Shown: piece by piece, positions 1-5,896 of the stretch | Layout of the letters: every line of letters begins with the position of its first letter | Position numbering within the stretch: position 1 is the first letter of the stretch | Assembly: GCA_030612305.1 (NCBI GenBank) | Contig: JAUWOG010000152.1 | Span: 1-6,248, forward strand | Origin: Armatimonadota bacterium | GTDB taxonomy: Bacteria; Armatimonadota; Zipacnadia; Zipacnadales; UBA11051 | Reading direction: 5' to 3' | DNA length: 6,248 nt | Notes under the pieces: generated by a model | The model's input: the letters and a program-made list of their open reading frames with translations, nothing else | What the model was told of the DNA's origin: nothing | Database searches by the model: none | Translations under genes and position numbers: made by a program

Positions 1-182
1 GGGATCATGACATCCTGCCAGCCTGCGCGGATCAGCGATATCGTCCCATCGAAGTCGAACAGCGCGAACCTCATCACACCACGGCGGATGTCCGGGTTGC
101 GCACTTCGATGTCGAGGCCGGCCAGCTTCGGCCCGACTTCATAGTCCGGAAACTCGTTTTCCGCAAACTTATCTTGGGGCAA
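1..182 (-). CDS. HAD-superfamily hydrolase, N-terminal part (runs off left edge)
   Basis: Read leftwards from about 182, this frame gives a peptide whose HAD motif I is ALFDFDGTISLIRAGWQ, beginning near the ATG at 74-72. In HAD phosphatases the first Asp of DxDGT is the nucleophile that forms a phospho-aspartate intermediate and the second is the general acid/base; both are present. The cap and motifs II-IV lie outside the window, so the substrate cannot be named. The 'GTISLIR.GW' continuation resembles a phosphoglycolate-phosphatase-like subgroup that I recall from planctomycete- and armatimonadete-type genomes (memory, not searched). The start is uncertain. TTG at 182-180 has a GAGGTG ribosome site six bases upstream and gives about 36 extra residues; GTG at 191-189 and ATG at 74-72 are alternatives. 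The frame is open back to a stop at 242-240. The gene is divergent from the DUF3160 gene and the two share the 243-433 intergenic region. Confidence 0.72.
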   Translation of the reverse strand, partial: MPQDKFAENEFPDYEVGPKLAGLDIEVRNPDIRRGVMRFALFDFDGTISLIRAGWQDVMI

Positions 183-242
183 CCTGCTCACCTCGATCTT
201 TGCGTCGCCATTAGGTTCGCATTCTTCGCGCCCAAACCTTCA

Positions 243-433
243 AGGAACTTGCCTGATACGCTTGCAGGAACATGCGCAGCGGCGGCGAAGAGATAAGCAA
301 AGGCTTGTGTAGCGCGTCGCCGTGGTGACAAGAGTGGGCCGACGACAGCCGTGTCGTGTCGCCTGACAAGGGAACGTCCCGAACTCGTTGCGCGTCTAAC
401 AGACAGCGCTCAATAGACAGGAGAGACAATGCC
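243..433. other. Divergent intergenic region, no convincing promoter
   Basis: This stretch of about 190 bases lies between the divergently read HAD and DUF3160 genes and must hold promoters or leaders for at least one of them. I found no well-spaced -35/-10 pair on either strand. A 6-bp inverted repeat (ACGACA at 342-347, TGTCGT at 352-357, 4-base loop) is present but short. The only clear signal is the ribosome site at 419-424 in front of the DUF3160 start. Confidence 0.5.
419..424 (+). promoter_or_regulatory. Ribosome binding site setting the DUF3160 start
   Basis: AGGAGA sits 9 bases before the ATG at 434. It favours that start over the in-frame ATG at 356, which would add 26 residues in front of the signal peptide and has no comparable site. 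A second ATG at 429 is out of frame. Confidence 0.75.
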
Positions 434-2689
434 ATGTTGAACGGAAGATTTGGCTGGCTGGTAATTCTCGCGATCGTCGCCTTGAGTCTTGCGGGATTCA
501 ACGGCTGCGACGGCGACCAGGACAAGCAACCCAAACCCGTCACACTAGGGGACAAGACAGGCATGAAACCCACCGAAGAGCTGGCAGAAAACGCCTTCAC
601 GAAGTTCTACAGCCCCGTCGAGGTCACGGTCAGCCCGAAGGTCCCCGGCTACGAACTCCCCATCAAGCCGGCCGAGGCGACCAACGCCGACACCTTCATG
701 AAGCGGATGAACATCGAAGGCAAGGCCGCCGAACTCCTCGCAGCCAACGGCTTCGCAGTCACCGACTACCGCGAGTACGACAAGGTCGGCCTCTTCTACA
801 AGAGCCTGATGAACAACGAGGTGCCGATCTTCGTGACCACCGACTCCCTCCTCCACCTCTACCATATCCAGTTCGACAAGACGCTCAAGGACATCGAGGA
901 AAAGGAGTTCTACGGACAGCTCATCGAGCTGAGCGACCTCATGCAGCAGGCGTCGAAGGACCAGTACGACACCCTCGCCGCGCAGTTGCACGAGGCGGCG
1001 CGCCTCAATTGGGCCTACTTCACCGTGGCCCGCAAGCTCCTCGACCCTGACGCCGAGGTCCCGGCAGCCGTCGAGAAGGAGGTCAACGCCGAGCTCAAAC
1101 TCATCGAAGCCCACGCCGGATTCGGATCCAGTCCTATCTTCTCGTACCGCGAGGACTATTCACAGTACGTGCCTCGCGGCCATTACACGAGCAGCGAAGA
1201 ACTGAAGCGCTACTTCAGGGCGATGATGTGGTATGGCCGCATCACGATGCTCATCGTCGGTGACAAGGACAACTCCAAGGCAATCGTGAGCCAGGAGATA
1301 GCCGACCGCCAGACGCTGCAGGCCGCCCTCCTCGCCGGAGCTCTCTACGCGGACAATGAGAAGCTGACGAAGGCGCGCGACATCTGGTCGCGCATCTACG
1401 AAGTCACTGCCTTCTACGTTGGCCTGGCCGATGACCTGACGCCGACGCAGTTTTCGCAGGGCCTCCGCAAGGTGGTCGGTGCGACCATCGAGTGGCAGGT
1501 GCTCATCGAGGGCGACACCTTGCGCAAGTTCCGCGAGCAACTGGCAACCTTCAGCGGCCCGCGCATCTACGGCGGCACCGGCGACCTCGAAGTCCAGCCA
1601 CCGTTCACAGACGAGCAGTTGCGCCAGGCGCTGGCGGTCACCGCCGGCCTCCGCTTCATGGGCCAGCGCTTCATCCCCGACTCCTACATGATGGGCAAGC
1701 TCGTCACCCCCGGCGTCGGCGCCTTCACCGGCACTGGCACGCCCTTCACTATGGTATCCTCCGGCGGCGGCCCGATCCGTGCCTTCCCCCGAGGCCTCGA
1801 TGTGCTCAGCGTACTCGGCTCCGAGCGCGCCGAGGCAGTCCTCGCAGCAGCCGGCGACGCGGCATATCAGAACTACGACGAGAGCGTTGCCGAACTGCGC
1901 GCCGAGTTCGACGCGATGGGCCCGGCCGCCTGGCATAAGAACCTCTACTGGGCATGGCTCGACAGTCTCCGTGCCTTGCTCGAACCGGCCAGCGGAGACG
2001 GCTGGCCCACCTTCATGACCCCGCAGGCCTGGCAGGACAAGAACCTCAATTCCGTGCTCGCATCGTGGGCCCAACTGCGCCACGACACGATCCTCTACGC
2101 CAAGCAGAGCTACACCATGCGCGCCACAGCGGCCCCGCCGATGGAGAAGCCGAAGGTCGTCGGCTACGTCGAGCCGGTGCCGGAGTTCTACGCCCGCCTG
2201 CTCAGCATGGCGAAGATGACCAGGGCAGGCCTCGAGTCCATGCAGGCCCTCGAGAAGGCCGCCTCCGGTCGCCTCGCCCGCCTCGAAGAGATACTCCAGC
2301 AACTCCTTGACATCTCCCAGAAGGAGCTGGCCAACGAGCCGCTCACCGACGAAGACTATGACTTCATCAAGTACTTCGGCGAGGTCATCGAGGGTGGCGT
2401 CAGCGGCCAGGACGAGGGCCTCGAAACCACCATCATCGCCGACGTTCATACCGACTCCAACAGCTCTCAGGTCCTTGAGGAGGGCACCGGCTACCTGCGC
2501 TTACTGGTCGTGGCCTACAAGCTGCCGGAGGGCAATATTGTCCTGGGAGCCGGCCCGGTGCTCTCCTACTACGAGTTCAAGCACCCGATGGCGGACCGCC
2601 TCACCGACGAGGCCTGGCGCGAGATGCTCATAGGCGACAAGGCCCCCTCTCAGCCCGAGTGGACCGCCACCTTCTACGCACCGAAGTAG
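434..2689 (+). CDS. DUF3160 family protein, predicted lipoprotein, 751 aa
   Basis: Role unknown. The protein matches the DUF3160 family (PF11369), large exported proteins of bacteria and some archaea with no established activity. From ATG 434 the N-terminus is a lipoprotein-like signal: Arg at 5, a hydrophobic stretch at about 8-21, then GFNGC with Cys25. The lipobox is imperfect (F-N-G-C rather than L-A-G-C), so lipidation is likely but unproven. Family hallmarks are VTTDSLLHLYH at 134-144, FPRGLDVLSVLGS from 451, DVHTD at 670-674 and YYEF at 712-715 followed by a RLTDEAW segment. The length and the order of the N- and C-terminal blocks look complete, with no frameshift. Codon use is strongly biased to C/G-ending codons, typical of a resident gene in a GC-rich genome. 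It appears monocistronic: a hairpin lies directly after the stop, and the next gene starts 166 bases on with different codon character. Family assignment is from remembered motifs. Confidence 0.85.
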   Translation: MLNGRFGWLVILAIVALSLAGFNGCDGDQDKQPKPVTLGDKTGMKPTEELAENAFTKFYSPVEVTVSPKVPGYELPIKPAEATNADTFMKRMNIEGKAAELLAANGFAVTDYREYDKVGLFYKSLMNNEVPIFVTTDSLLHLYHIQFDKTLKDIEEKEFYGQLIELSDLMQQASKDQYDTLAAQLHEAARLNWAYFTVARKLLDPDAEVPAAVEKEVNAELKLIEAHAGFGSSPIFSYREDYSQYVPRGHYTSSEELKRYFRAMMWYGRITMLIVGDKDNSKAIVSQEIADRQTLQAALLAGALYADNEKLTKARDIWSRIYEVTAFYVGLADDLTPTQFSQGLRKVVGATIEWQVLIEGDTLRKFREQLATFSGPRIYGGTGDLEVQPPFTDEQLRQALAVTAGLRFMGQRFIPDSYMMGKLVTPGVGAFTGTGTPFTMVSSGGGPIRAFPRGLDVLSVLGSERAEAVLAAAGDAAYQNYDESVAELRAEFDAMGPAAWHKNLYWAWLDSLRALLEPASGDGWPTFMTPQAWQDKNLNSVLASWAQLRHDTILYAKQSYTMRATAAPPMEKPKVVGYVEPVPEFYARLLSMAKMTRAGLESMQALEKAASGRLARLEEILQQLLDISQKELANEPLTDEDYDFIKYFGEVIEGGVSGQDEGLETTIIADVHTDSNSSQVLEEGTGYLRLLVVAYKLPEGNIVLGAGPVLSYYEFKHPMADRLTDEAWREMLIGDKAPSQPEWTATFYAPK

Positions 2690-2691
2690 CT

Positions 2692-2715
2692 CAATCAGCG
2701 GCCGCGCTGGGATTG
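2692..2715 (+). terminator. GC-rich hairpin just after the DUF3160 stop, possible U-less terminator
   Basis: CAAT and CAGCG (2692-2700) pair with CGCTG and ATTG (2705-2709, 2712-2715) around a GCCG loop, with a two-base GG bulge. This makes a 9-bp stem starting three bases after the stop codon. No T-tract follows, so it may be a U-less terminator or a 3'-end stabilising structure. Confidence 0.45.
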
Positions 2716-2754
2716 GGTACGGACACAGATTGACCCCGGCAAGGAAGGAAAACG

Positions 2755-2773
2755 TGGTTCGGTCAGCGAACCA
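2755..2773. promoter_or_regulatory. 7-bp perfect inverted repeat, candidate operator of the COG2856-DUF4411 operon
   Basis: TGGTTCG (2755-2761) and CGAACCA (2767-2773) are perfect inverted copies with a 5-base spacer, 82 bases before the GTG start of the HTH-peptidase gene. It could be an operator bound by that gene's HTH domain, as type II antitoxins autoregulate, or an RNA hairpin. I saw no convincing sigma-70 promoter nearby to anchor it. Confidence 0.35.
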
Positions 2774-2840
2774 TCGAATTGCTCCGTGAGTGCCGCATTG
2801 CACTCATCTCAGCGGCGGCGGTGGGGAAGACATATGTGCG

Positions 2841-2850
2841 AAAGGAGGGA
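2841..2850 (+). promoter_or_regulatory. Strong Shine-Dalgarno supporting a GTG start
   Basis: AAAGGAGGGA ends five bases before the GTG at 2856, with the AGGAGG core seven bases away. This is near-ideal and decides the start of the HTH-peptidase gene despite the non-ATG codon. Confidence 0.85.
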
Positions 2851-2855
2851 CCTAA

Positions 2856-4019
2856 GTGAGCAGACCAAGAGTAGCGGTCAATGAAGCTGTGTTGCGCTGG
2901 GCATTGCAGCGATCTGAGAATACGCCCGATAGCGTGCGGAAGAAGTGCCCAAACATAGACGAGTGGCTGTCTGGCGAGAAAGAGCCAACGCTGAGGCAAC
3001 TGGAAGGCTTCGCGAAGAGAACTTTGACACCACTTGGGTTCCTCTTCCTGGAAGAGCCGCCAAAGGAAGAATTGCCCATTGCGCACTTCAGAACACACGC
3101 TGACGAGGAGCCGAGTAGCCCGAGTCCTAATCTCATGGACACGGTTCACGCTATGCAGCGAAGGCAATTATGGATGCGCGAGCATCTGATTGACCAAGCT
3201 CAAGACCCCCTTCGGTTCGTCGGGTCTGCCACTCGTGACGAATCGCCCGCTTCGATTGCGCAACGTATGCGAGAAACGCTCGGGTTTGATCATGATTGGG
3301 CTGCCCAGGAGCGCACTTGGGAAGACGCCTTGCGAGCCTTCCGCCAGGCCATGGAGGATGCCGGCGTTCTGGTTGTAGTCAACGGCGTTGTTGGAAACAA
3401 CACCCATCGCAATCTTGACCCCGAGGAATTCCGTGGCTTGGTTCTGGTGGACAACTACGCGCCACTGACGTTTGTCAACGGCGCTGACGGCAAGGCTGCG
3501 CAGATGTTCACCCTCGCACATGAGTTGGCGCACATCTTCTTTGGCAGCAGTGCCGCCTTCGACCTGCGTGACATGCAGCCGGCAGACGACGCGACGGAAA
3601 AGGCGTGCAACAGCGCAGCCGCAGAATTCCTCGTTCCGCGCCACGAGTTGCTCCAACTGTGGGGCTCTGTCAGTGACGCTCCGCACCGTCTTCAGACAAT
3701 CGCCAGGCAGTTCAAAGTCAGTGAAATCGTAGCGGCACGCAGAGCGTTGGACCTCAAACTCATGGACCGGGATCAGTTCCTGGCCTTCTATCACGAGTGG
3801 CAACAGTCTGAGTGGCGCACGCTCTCCTCACGTCAAGATGGCGGGAACTTCTACCACACTCAGAATGTGCGCGTGGGACGCCGGTTCTTCTCCGCAGTCA
3901 ATCGAGCCGCCAAGGAAGAGAAGTTGTTGTATTCCGAAGCCTATCAGTTGACTGGCCTCTACGGAAAAACATTTGACGGCTATGCGTCCGAGCTTGAGAG
4001 TGAGCCGACGTCACCATGA
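2856..4019 (+). CDS. HTH/ImmA-IrrE family zinc metallo-endopeptidase (COG2856), predicted antitoxin-like regulator, 387 aa
   Basis: Predicted cytoplasmic zinc peptidase with a DNA-binding N-terminus. Residues 1-80 have the degenerate Xre-like HTH typical of this class (VLRWALQRSE, IDEWLSGEKEPTLRQLEGFA, then TPLGFLFLEEPP and LPIAHFRT). The peptidase domain (PF06114) has zinc motif HELAH at 222-226 and a distal Glu at about 257 in NSAAAEFLVP, giving HExxH plus Glu as in IrrE/ImmA. A C-terminal region (about 329-380) ending in an EAYQLTGLYGKTFDGY segment is shared by members paired with PIN-like genes. ImmA cleaves a phage repressor in Bacillus and IrrE cleaves the repressor DdrO in Deinococcus. 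In operons like this one, COG2856 proteins are predicted toxin-antitoxin components. The start is GTG 2856. The stop overlaps the next start (ATGA, 4016-4019), implying translational coupling. Catalytic residues are intact. Codon use is less C/G-biased than in the DUF3160 gene, consistent with horizontal acquisition (impression, not calculated). Confidence 0.88.
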   Translation: MSRPRVAVNEAVLRWALQRSENTPDSVRKKCPNIDEWLSGEKEPTLRQLEGFAKRTLTPLGFLFLEEPPKEELPIAHFRTHADEEPSSPSPNLMDTVHAMQRRQLWMREHLIDQAQDPLRFVGSATRDESPASIAQRMRETLGFDHDWAAQERTWEDALRAFRQAMEDAGVLVVVNGVVGNNTHRNLDPEEFRGLVLVDNYAPLTFVNGADGKAAQMFTLAHELAHIFFGSSAAFDLRDMQPADDATEKACNSAAAEFLVPRHELLQLWGSVSDAPHRLQTIARQFKVSEIVAARRALDLKLMDRDQFLAFYHEWQQSEWRTLSSRQDGGNFYHTQNVRVGRRFFSAVNRAAKEEKLLYSEAYQLTGLYGKTFDGYASELESEPTSP

Positions 4020-4516
4020 TTTCCACCGTCTACCTTCTGGACGCGAATGTATTCATCGAGGCGGCGAAGCGCTACTACGCATTCGATTTGGTTCCCCTAT
4101 TCTGGGCTTACTTAATTGATTATGCTGACGCGGGATACATCCAGAGCATTGATCGCGTTAAGAAACAACTCAAGCGAGGCAATGACGACCTTGCAGGCTG
4201 GGCGACAGGCGAGTTCGACAGTGCGTTCGCCTCGACTGATGAAGAAGATGTCATTGATGCCTACACTGACATCATCACTTGGGCGCAGCGGCATGGACAG
4301 TTCTCAGACCGCGCCAAGGCAGATTTTGCTCGCACCGAAAACGCAGACGCTTGGTTGGTGGCGTATGCCAAGGTAAATGGCTGTGTGATCGTCACGCAGG
4401 AGCAGCCAGCACCCGAATCGAAGAAGATTAAGATTCCAGATGTCTCTGTTCAGTTCAACGTTGCTTATGTCAACACGTTTGAGATGCTGCGGGAACTCGG
4501 GGTTTGTCTCTCATAG
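4016..4516 (+). CDS. DUF4411 family PIN-like protein, predicted toxin, 166 aa
   Basis: This matches DUF4411 (PF14367), a PIN-like family of predicted ribonucleases found next to COG2856 HTH-peptidases and regarded as the toxin of that pair. Visible family blocks are YLLDANVFIEA at 6-16 (Asp9 as first metal ligand), RYYAFD at 19-24, SIDRV.KQL..GNDDLAGWA at about 44-63, ENADAWLVAYA at 108-118 (Asp111), VIVTQEQ at 124-130, and KKIKIPDV followed by TFEMLRELG at the C-terminus. Length is normal. Two positions look off: family members I recall carry Glu in the 'DEL' of the second block, where this protein has Gln51, and 'THE' where it has TQE with Gln128. Since PIN nucleases need acidic metal ligands, activity may be weakened or lost, or the family may tolerate this. 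The gene overlaps the upstream gene by 4 bases, has no ribosome site of its own that stands out, and ends 58 bases before an intrinsic terminator. Confidence 0.87.
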   Translation: MISTVYLLDANVFIEAAKRYYAFDLVPLFWAYLIDYADAGYIQSIDRVKKQLKRGNDDLAGWATGEFDSAFASTDEEDVIDAYTDIITWAQRHGQFSDRAKADFARTENADAWLVAYAKVNGCVIVTQEQPAPESKKIKIPDVSVQFNVAYVNTFEMLRELGVCLS

Positions 4517-4573
4517 TCTCGCATCACTACTGCTATCTGACACAAGCAGGCGCGACGCTCGATAATGCAGCCT

Positions 4574-4601
4574 GGGGGCAACATCTATTGTTGCCCCTTT
4601 T
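4574..4601 (+). terminator. Intrinsic terminator of the COG2856-DUF4411 operon
   Basis: GGGGCAAC (4575-4582) pairs perfectly with GTTGCCCC (4590-4597) around a 7-base loop, and TTTT follows at once. It lies 58 bases past the DUF4411 stop and 13 bases before the next promoter, so it separates the operon from the sigma-factor unit. Confidence 0.88.
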
Positions 4602-4613
4602 CCCATTACCATC

Positions 4614-4642
4614 TTGACTTGCCCACCCGTTCTTACTATACT
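4614..4642 (+). promoter_or_regulatory. Near-consensus sigma-70 promoter for the SigH-like gene
   Basis: TTGACT (4614-4619) and TATACT (4637-4642) are separated by exactly 17 bases, each one mismatch from consensus. Transcription should start near 4648-4651 and read into the SigH-like gene about 220 nt downstream, and possibly into the tRNAs. Confidence 0.82.
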
Positions 4643-4647
4643 TAGTC

Positions 4648-4868
4648 ATCTAAGTCGAAAGAACTCCATCTGTGTACCTTGTCAAGGCACACTGTTGTTG
4701 TGCTGTGCTTGCGATATATGTTTCGGTCTGATGTGACCGGGCAGTTGCATGGGAGGGATGTCAGGACCGGGGCGCTCAGGTCCTGAGATTGGGCGCGTTC
4801 GCCCAATGCTGCGCCGTTTTGTTACTTGCAGGCTTATCTGTGTTCACTATTCAGATAGGAGGTAACAG
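4648..4868 (+). other. Long structured 5' leader of the sigma-factor gene
   Basis: This region has no credible gene. As RNA it can form two perfect 8-bp hairpins in tandem: TCAGGACC/GGTCCTGA (4761-4768 with 4779-4786) and ATTGGGCG/CGCCCAAT (4788-4795 with 4800-4807, 4-base loop). An alternative stem GGCGC/GCGCC (4792-4796 with 4811-4815) excludes the second hairpin and is followed by GTTTTGTT, so an attenuator-like switch is possible. A third hairpin, TATCTG/CAGATA (4835-4840 with 4852-4857), abuts the ribosome site. I do not recognise a known riboswitch, 6S RNA or SRP RNA. Confidence 0.5.
4857..4863 (+). promoter_or_regulatory. Strong ribosome binding site of the SigH-like gene
   Basis: AGGAGGT lies five bases before ATG 4869. 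It selects this start over the internal ATG at 4911 (residue 15), which lacks a ribosome site. Its first A can pair in the TATCTG/CAGATA hairpin. Confidence 0.8.
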
Positions 4869-5522
4869 ATGGCCGAACTTGCCGACTGGCGCTTCTGCGC
4901 CTTCGTGGCAATGTCCGACGAACAGGTGGTCCTCTACGCCAAGCAAGGTTCGAAGTCTGCCACGCGGCACCTGATCAGCAAATACCGGAATCTGGTCGAA
5001 GGCAAGGCCAAATCATACTTCCTTGTCGGAGCTGACCACGAAGACGTGGTCCAGGAAGGTATGATTGGCCTCTTCAAGGCCATCCGTGATTTCTCGGATG
5101 CCAGCTTGTCTGCCTTCAGATCATTTGCAGAACTGTGCATCACCCGTCAGATCATCACCGCAATCAAGACCGCAACGCGCCAGAAGCACTCCCCATTGAA
5201 CACCTCCATATCCATGGAGATGCCACTGGACGATGTTGACGGTGAGTGCACACTCAGCGACACGATAACTCTGCCTGCGCTTGATGATCCCCACCGCGCT
5301 GCCAGAAGCAAGCAAGCCTTCCGGCAGATGCGAGAGCACATTGAACGAGACCTTTCTCAGCTTGAGGCGAGTGCCCTCCTCCAATACGTTGGGGGCAAAA
5401 CCTACCAGCAGATAGCGCGCGATCTGGGCTGCAATGTCAAGCAGATAGACAACGCCCTCCAGCGCGCAAAGAAGAAGATGGACCGCAAGCTCCAGTTCGA
5501 CTTCGGGCTCGCCAACTACTAA
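4869..5522 (+). CDS. sigH: RNA polymerase sigma factor, SigH (Spo0H)-like, sigma-70 family, 217 aa
   Basis: Alternative sigma factor that directs RNA polymerase to its own promoter class. It aligns well by eye with Bacillus subtilis SigH: LISKYRNLVEGKAKSYFLVGAD at 35-56, DVVQEGMIGLFKAIRDF at 59-75 (region 2.2, core binding), and FAELCITRQIITAIKTATRQKH at 86-107 (regions 2.3-2.4, -10 recognition). A linker follows, then a region 4 helix-turn-helix at about 175-204 (KTYQQIARDLGCNVKQIDNALQR). The length matches the family. In Firmicutes SigH controls the stationary-phase and early-sporulation switch, and its gene lies near secE-nusG and ribosomal genes; the tuf gene here is a comparable setting. 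Outside Firmicutes the regulon may differ, and nothing in the window shows sporulation. No anti-sigma gene is adjacent. Transcription probably starts at the 4614-4642 promoter, with a long leader offering post-transcriptional control. The stop is 16 bases before a tRNA, with no terminator between. Confidence 0.9.
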   Translation: MAELADWRFCAFVAMSDEQVVLYAKQGSKSATRHLISKYRNLVEGKAKSYFLVGADHEDVVQEGMIGLFKAIRDFSDASLSAFRSFAELCITRQIITAIKTATRQKHSPLNTSISMEMPLDDVDGECTLSDTITLPALDDPHRAARSKQAFRQMREHIERDLSQLEASALLQYVGGKTYQQIARDLGCNVKQIDNALQRAKKKMDRKLQFDFGLANY

Positions 5523-5538
5523 CAGTCCAGACCTCAGA

Positions 5539-5614
5539 GCCGACGTAGCTCAGTTGGTAGAGCAGGGCACTTGTAATGCCCAGGTCGTCCGTTCGAATCG
5601 GATCGTCGGCTCCA
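5539..5614 (+). tRNA. tRNA-Thr (anticodon UGU)
   Basis: Full cloverleaf of 76 nt. The acceptor stem is GCCGACG/CGTCGGC with U73 and an encoded CCA (5612-5614). The D-arm is TAGCTCAGTTGGTAGAGC. The anticodon stem GGGCA/TGCCC encloses loop CTTGTAA, with anticodon TGT at 5572-5574. The T-loop is TTCGAAT. It reads ACA and, by wobble, other ACN codons. It starts 16 nt after the sigma-factor stop and could be processed from that transcript. Confidence 0.95.
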
Positions 5615-5668
5615 CACTGTCAGCATCAGCTCCCAGCGGGGGAGTTGACAAATATGCTCCAACCGAAG

Positions 5669-5710
5669 GCTGCTTCTCGCCAGGCAGGCAGCGGAAAGCA
5701 GCTTTTTTTT
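5669..5710 (+). terminator. Terminator-like hairpin with T8 between tRNA-Thr and tRNA-Tyr
   Basis: GCTGCTT (5669-5675) pairs perfectly with AAGCAGC (5696-5702), followed at once by eight Ts (5703-5710). The loop is long (20 bases), so efficiency may be partial. It lies 14 bases before tRNA-Tyr, leaving no room for a separate promoter between, so readthrough is needed unless tRNA-Tyr and tuf are transcribed from a promoter inside or upstream of the hairpin. Confidence 0.65.
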
Positions 5711-5724
5711 ATGTGCATCGCCAT

Positions 5725-5810
5725 GGAGGGGTGCCCGAGCGGGCAAAGGGAGCAGCCTGTAAATCTGCCGGCGATTGCCTTCCGAGGTTCGACTCCTCGC
5801 CCCTCCACCA
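5725..5810 (+). tRNA. tRNA-Tyr (anticodon GUA)
   Basis: Class II tRNA of 86 nt with a long variable arm (GGC 5770-5772 with GCC 5777-5779). The acceptor stem is GGAGGGG/CCCCTCC with A73 and an encoded CCA (5808-5810). The T-arm is CGAGG-TTCGACT-CCTCG. The anticodon GTA is at 5759-5761. The anticodon stem GCAGC/TCTGC has four pairs; the loop-proximal 31-39 position is C-T, a mismatch where many bacterial tRNA-Tyr have A-T. The rest of the fold is intact, so it is probably functional. Confidence 0.94.
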
Positions 5811-5820
5811 TAATAAGAAA

Positions 5821-5896
5821 GCCCACGTAGCTCAGTCGGTAGAGCGTGTCCTTGGTAAGGACAAGGTCACCGGTTCAATCCCGGTCGTGGGCTCCA
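5821..5896 (+). tRNA. tRNA-Thr (anticodon GGU)
   Basis: 76-nt cloverleaf starting 10 nt after tRNA-Tyr. The acceptor stem is GCCCACG/CGTGGGC with U73 and an encoded CCA (5894-5896). The anticodon stem TGTCC/GGACA encloses loop TTGGTAA, with anticodon GGT at 5854-5856. The T-arm is ACCGG-TTCAATC-CCGGT. It reads ACC and ACU, complementing the UGU isoacceptor upstream. The 5' quarter of the two Thr genes is almost identical, suggesting an old duplication. Confidence 0.95.

Noticed and set aside
545..1114. Minus-strand open frame of 189 codons within the DUF3160 gene
   Set aside because: Low-complexity Val/Glu/Leu-rich translation that mirrors GC-biased codons; antisense shadow.
1160..2449. Long minus-strand open frame (429 codons) opposite the DUF3160 gene
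   Set aside because: It is a product of the strong C/G third-position bias of the plus-strand gene, its translation has no recognisable domain, and the plus frame has clear family motifs.
2716..2754. Remnant of a transposable element between the DUF3160 gene and the COG2856 operon
   Set aside because: No terminal inverted repeats, target duplication or transposase fragment seen.
3168..3803. Minus-strand open frame of 211 codons opposite the HTH-peptidase gene
   Set aside because: It overlaps a gene with an intact HELAH zinc motif and strong ribosome site, and encodes no recognisable domain.
4761..4815. SRP RNA or 6S RNA in the sigma-factor leader
   Set aside because: The conserved SRP apical GGAA motif is missing, and no long 6S-like rod with a central bubble can be drawn.
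4789..4974. Small open frame overlapping the start of the sigma-factor gene
   Set aside because: No ribosome site, overlaps the sigma gene in another frame, and occupies the hairpin-rich leader.
5645..5658. TTGACA followed by TATGCT as a promoter for tRNA-Tyr and tuf
   Set aside because: The two boxes are only two bases apart, and no -10-like box occurs 16-18 bases after TTGACA.
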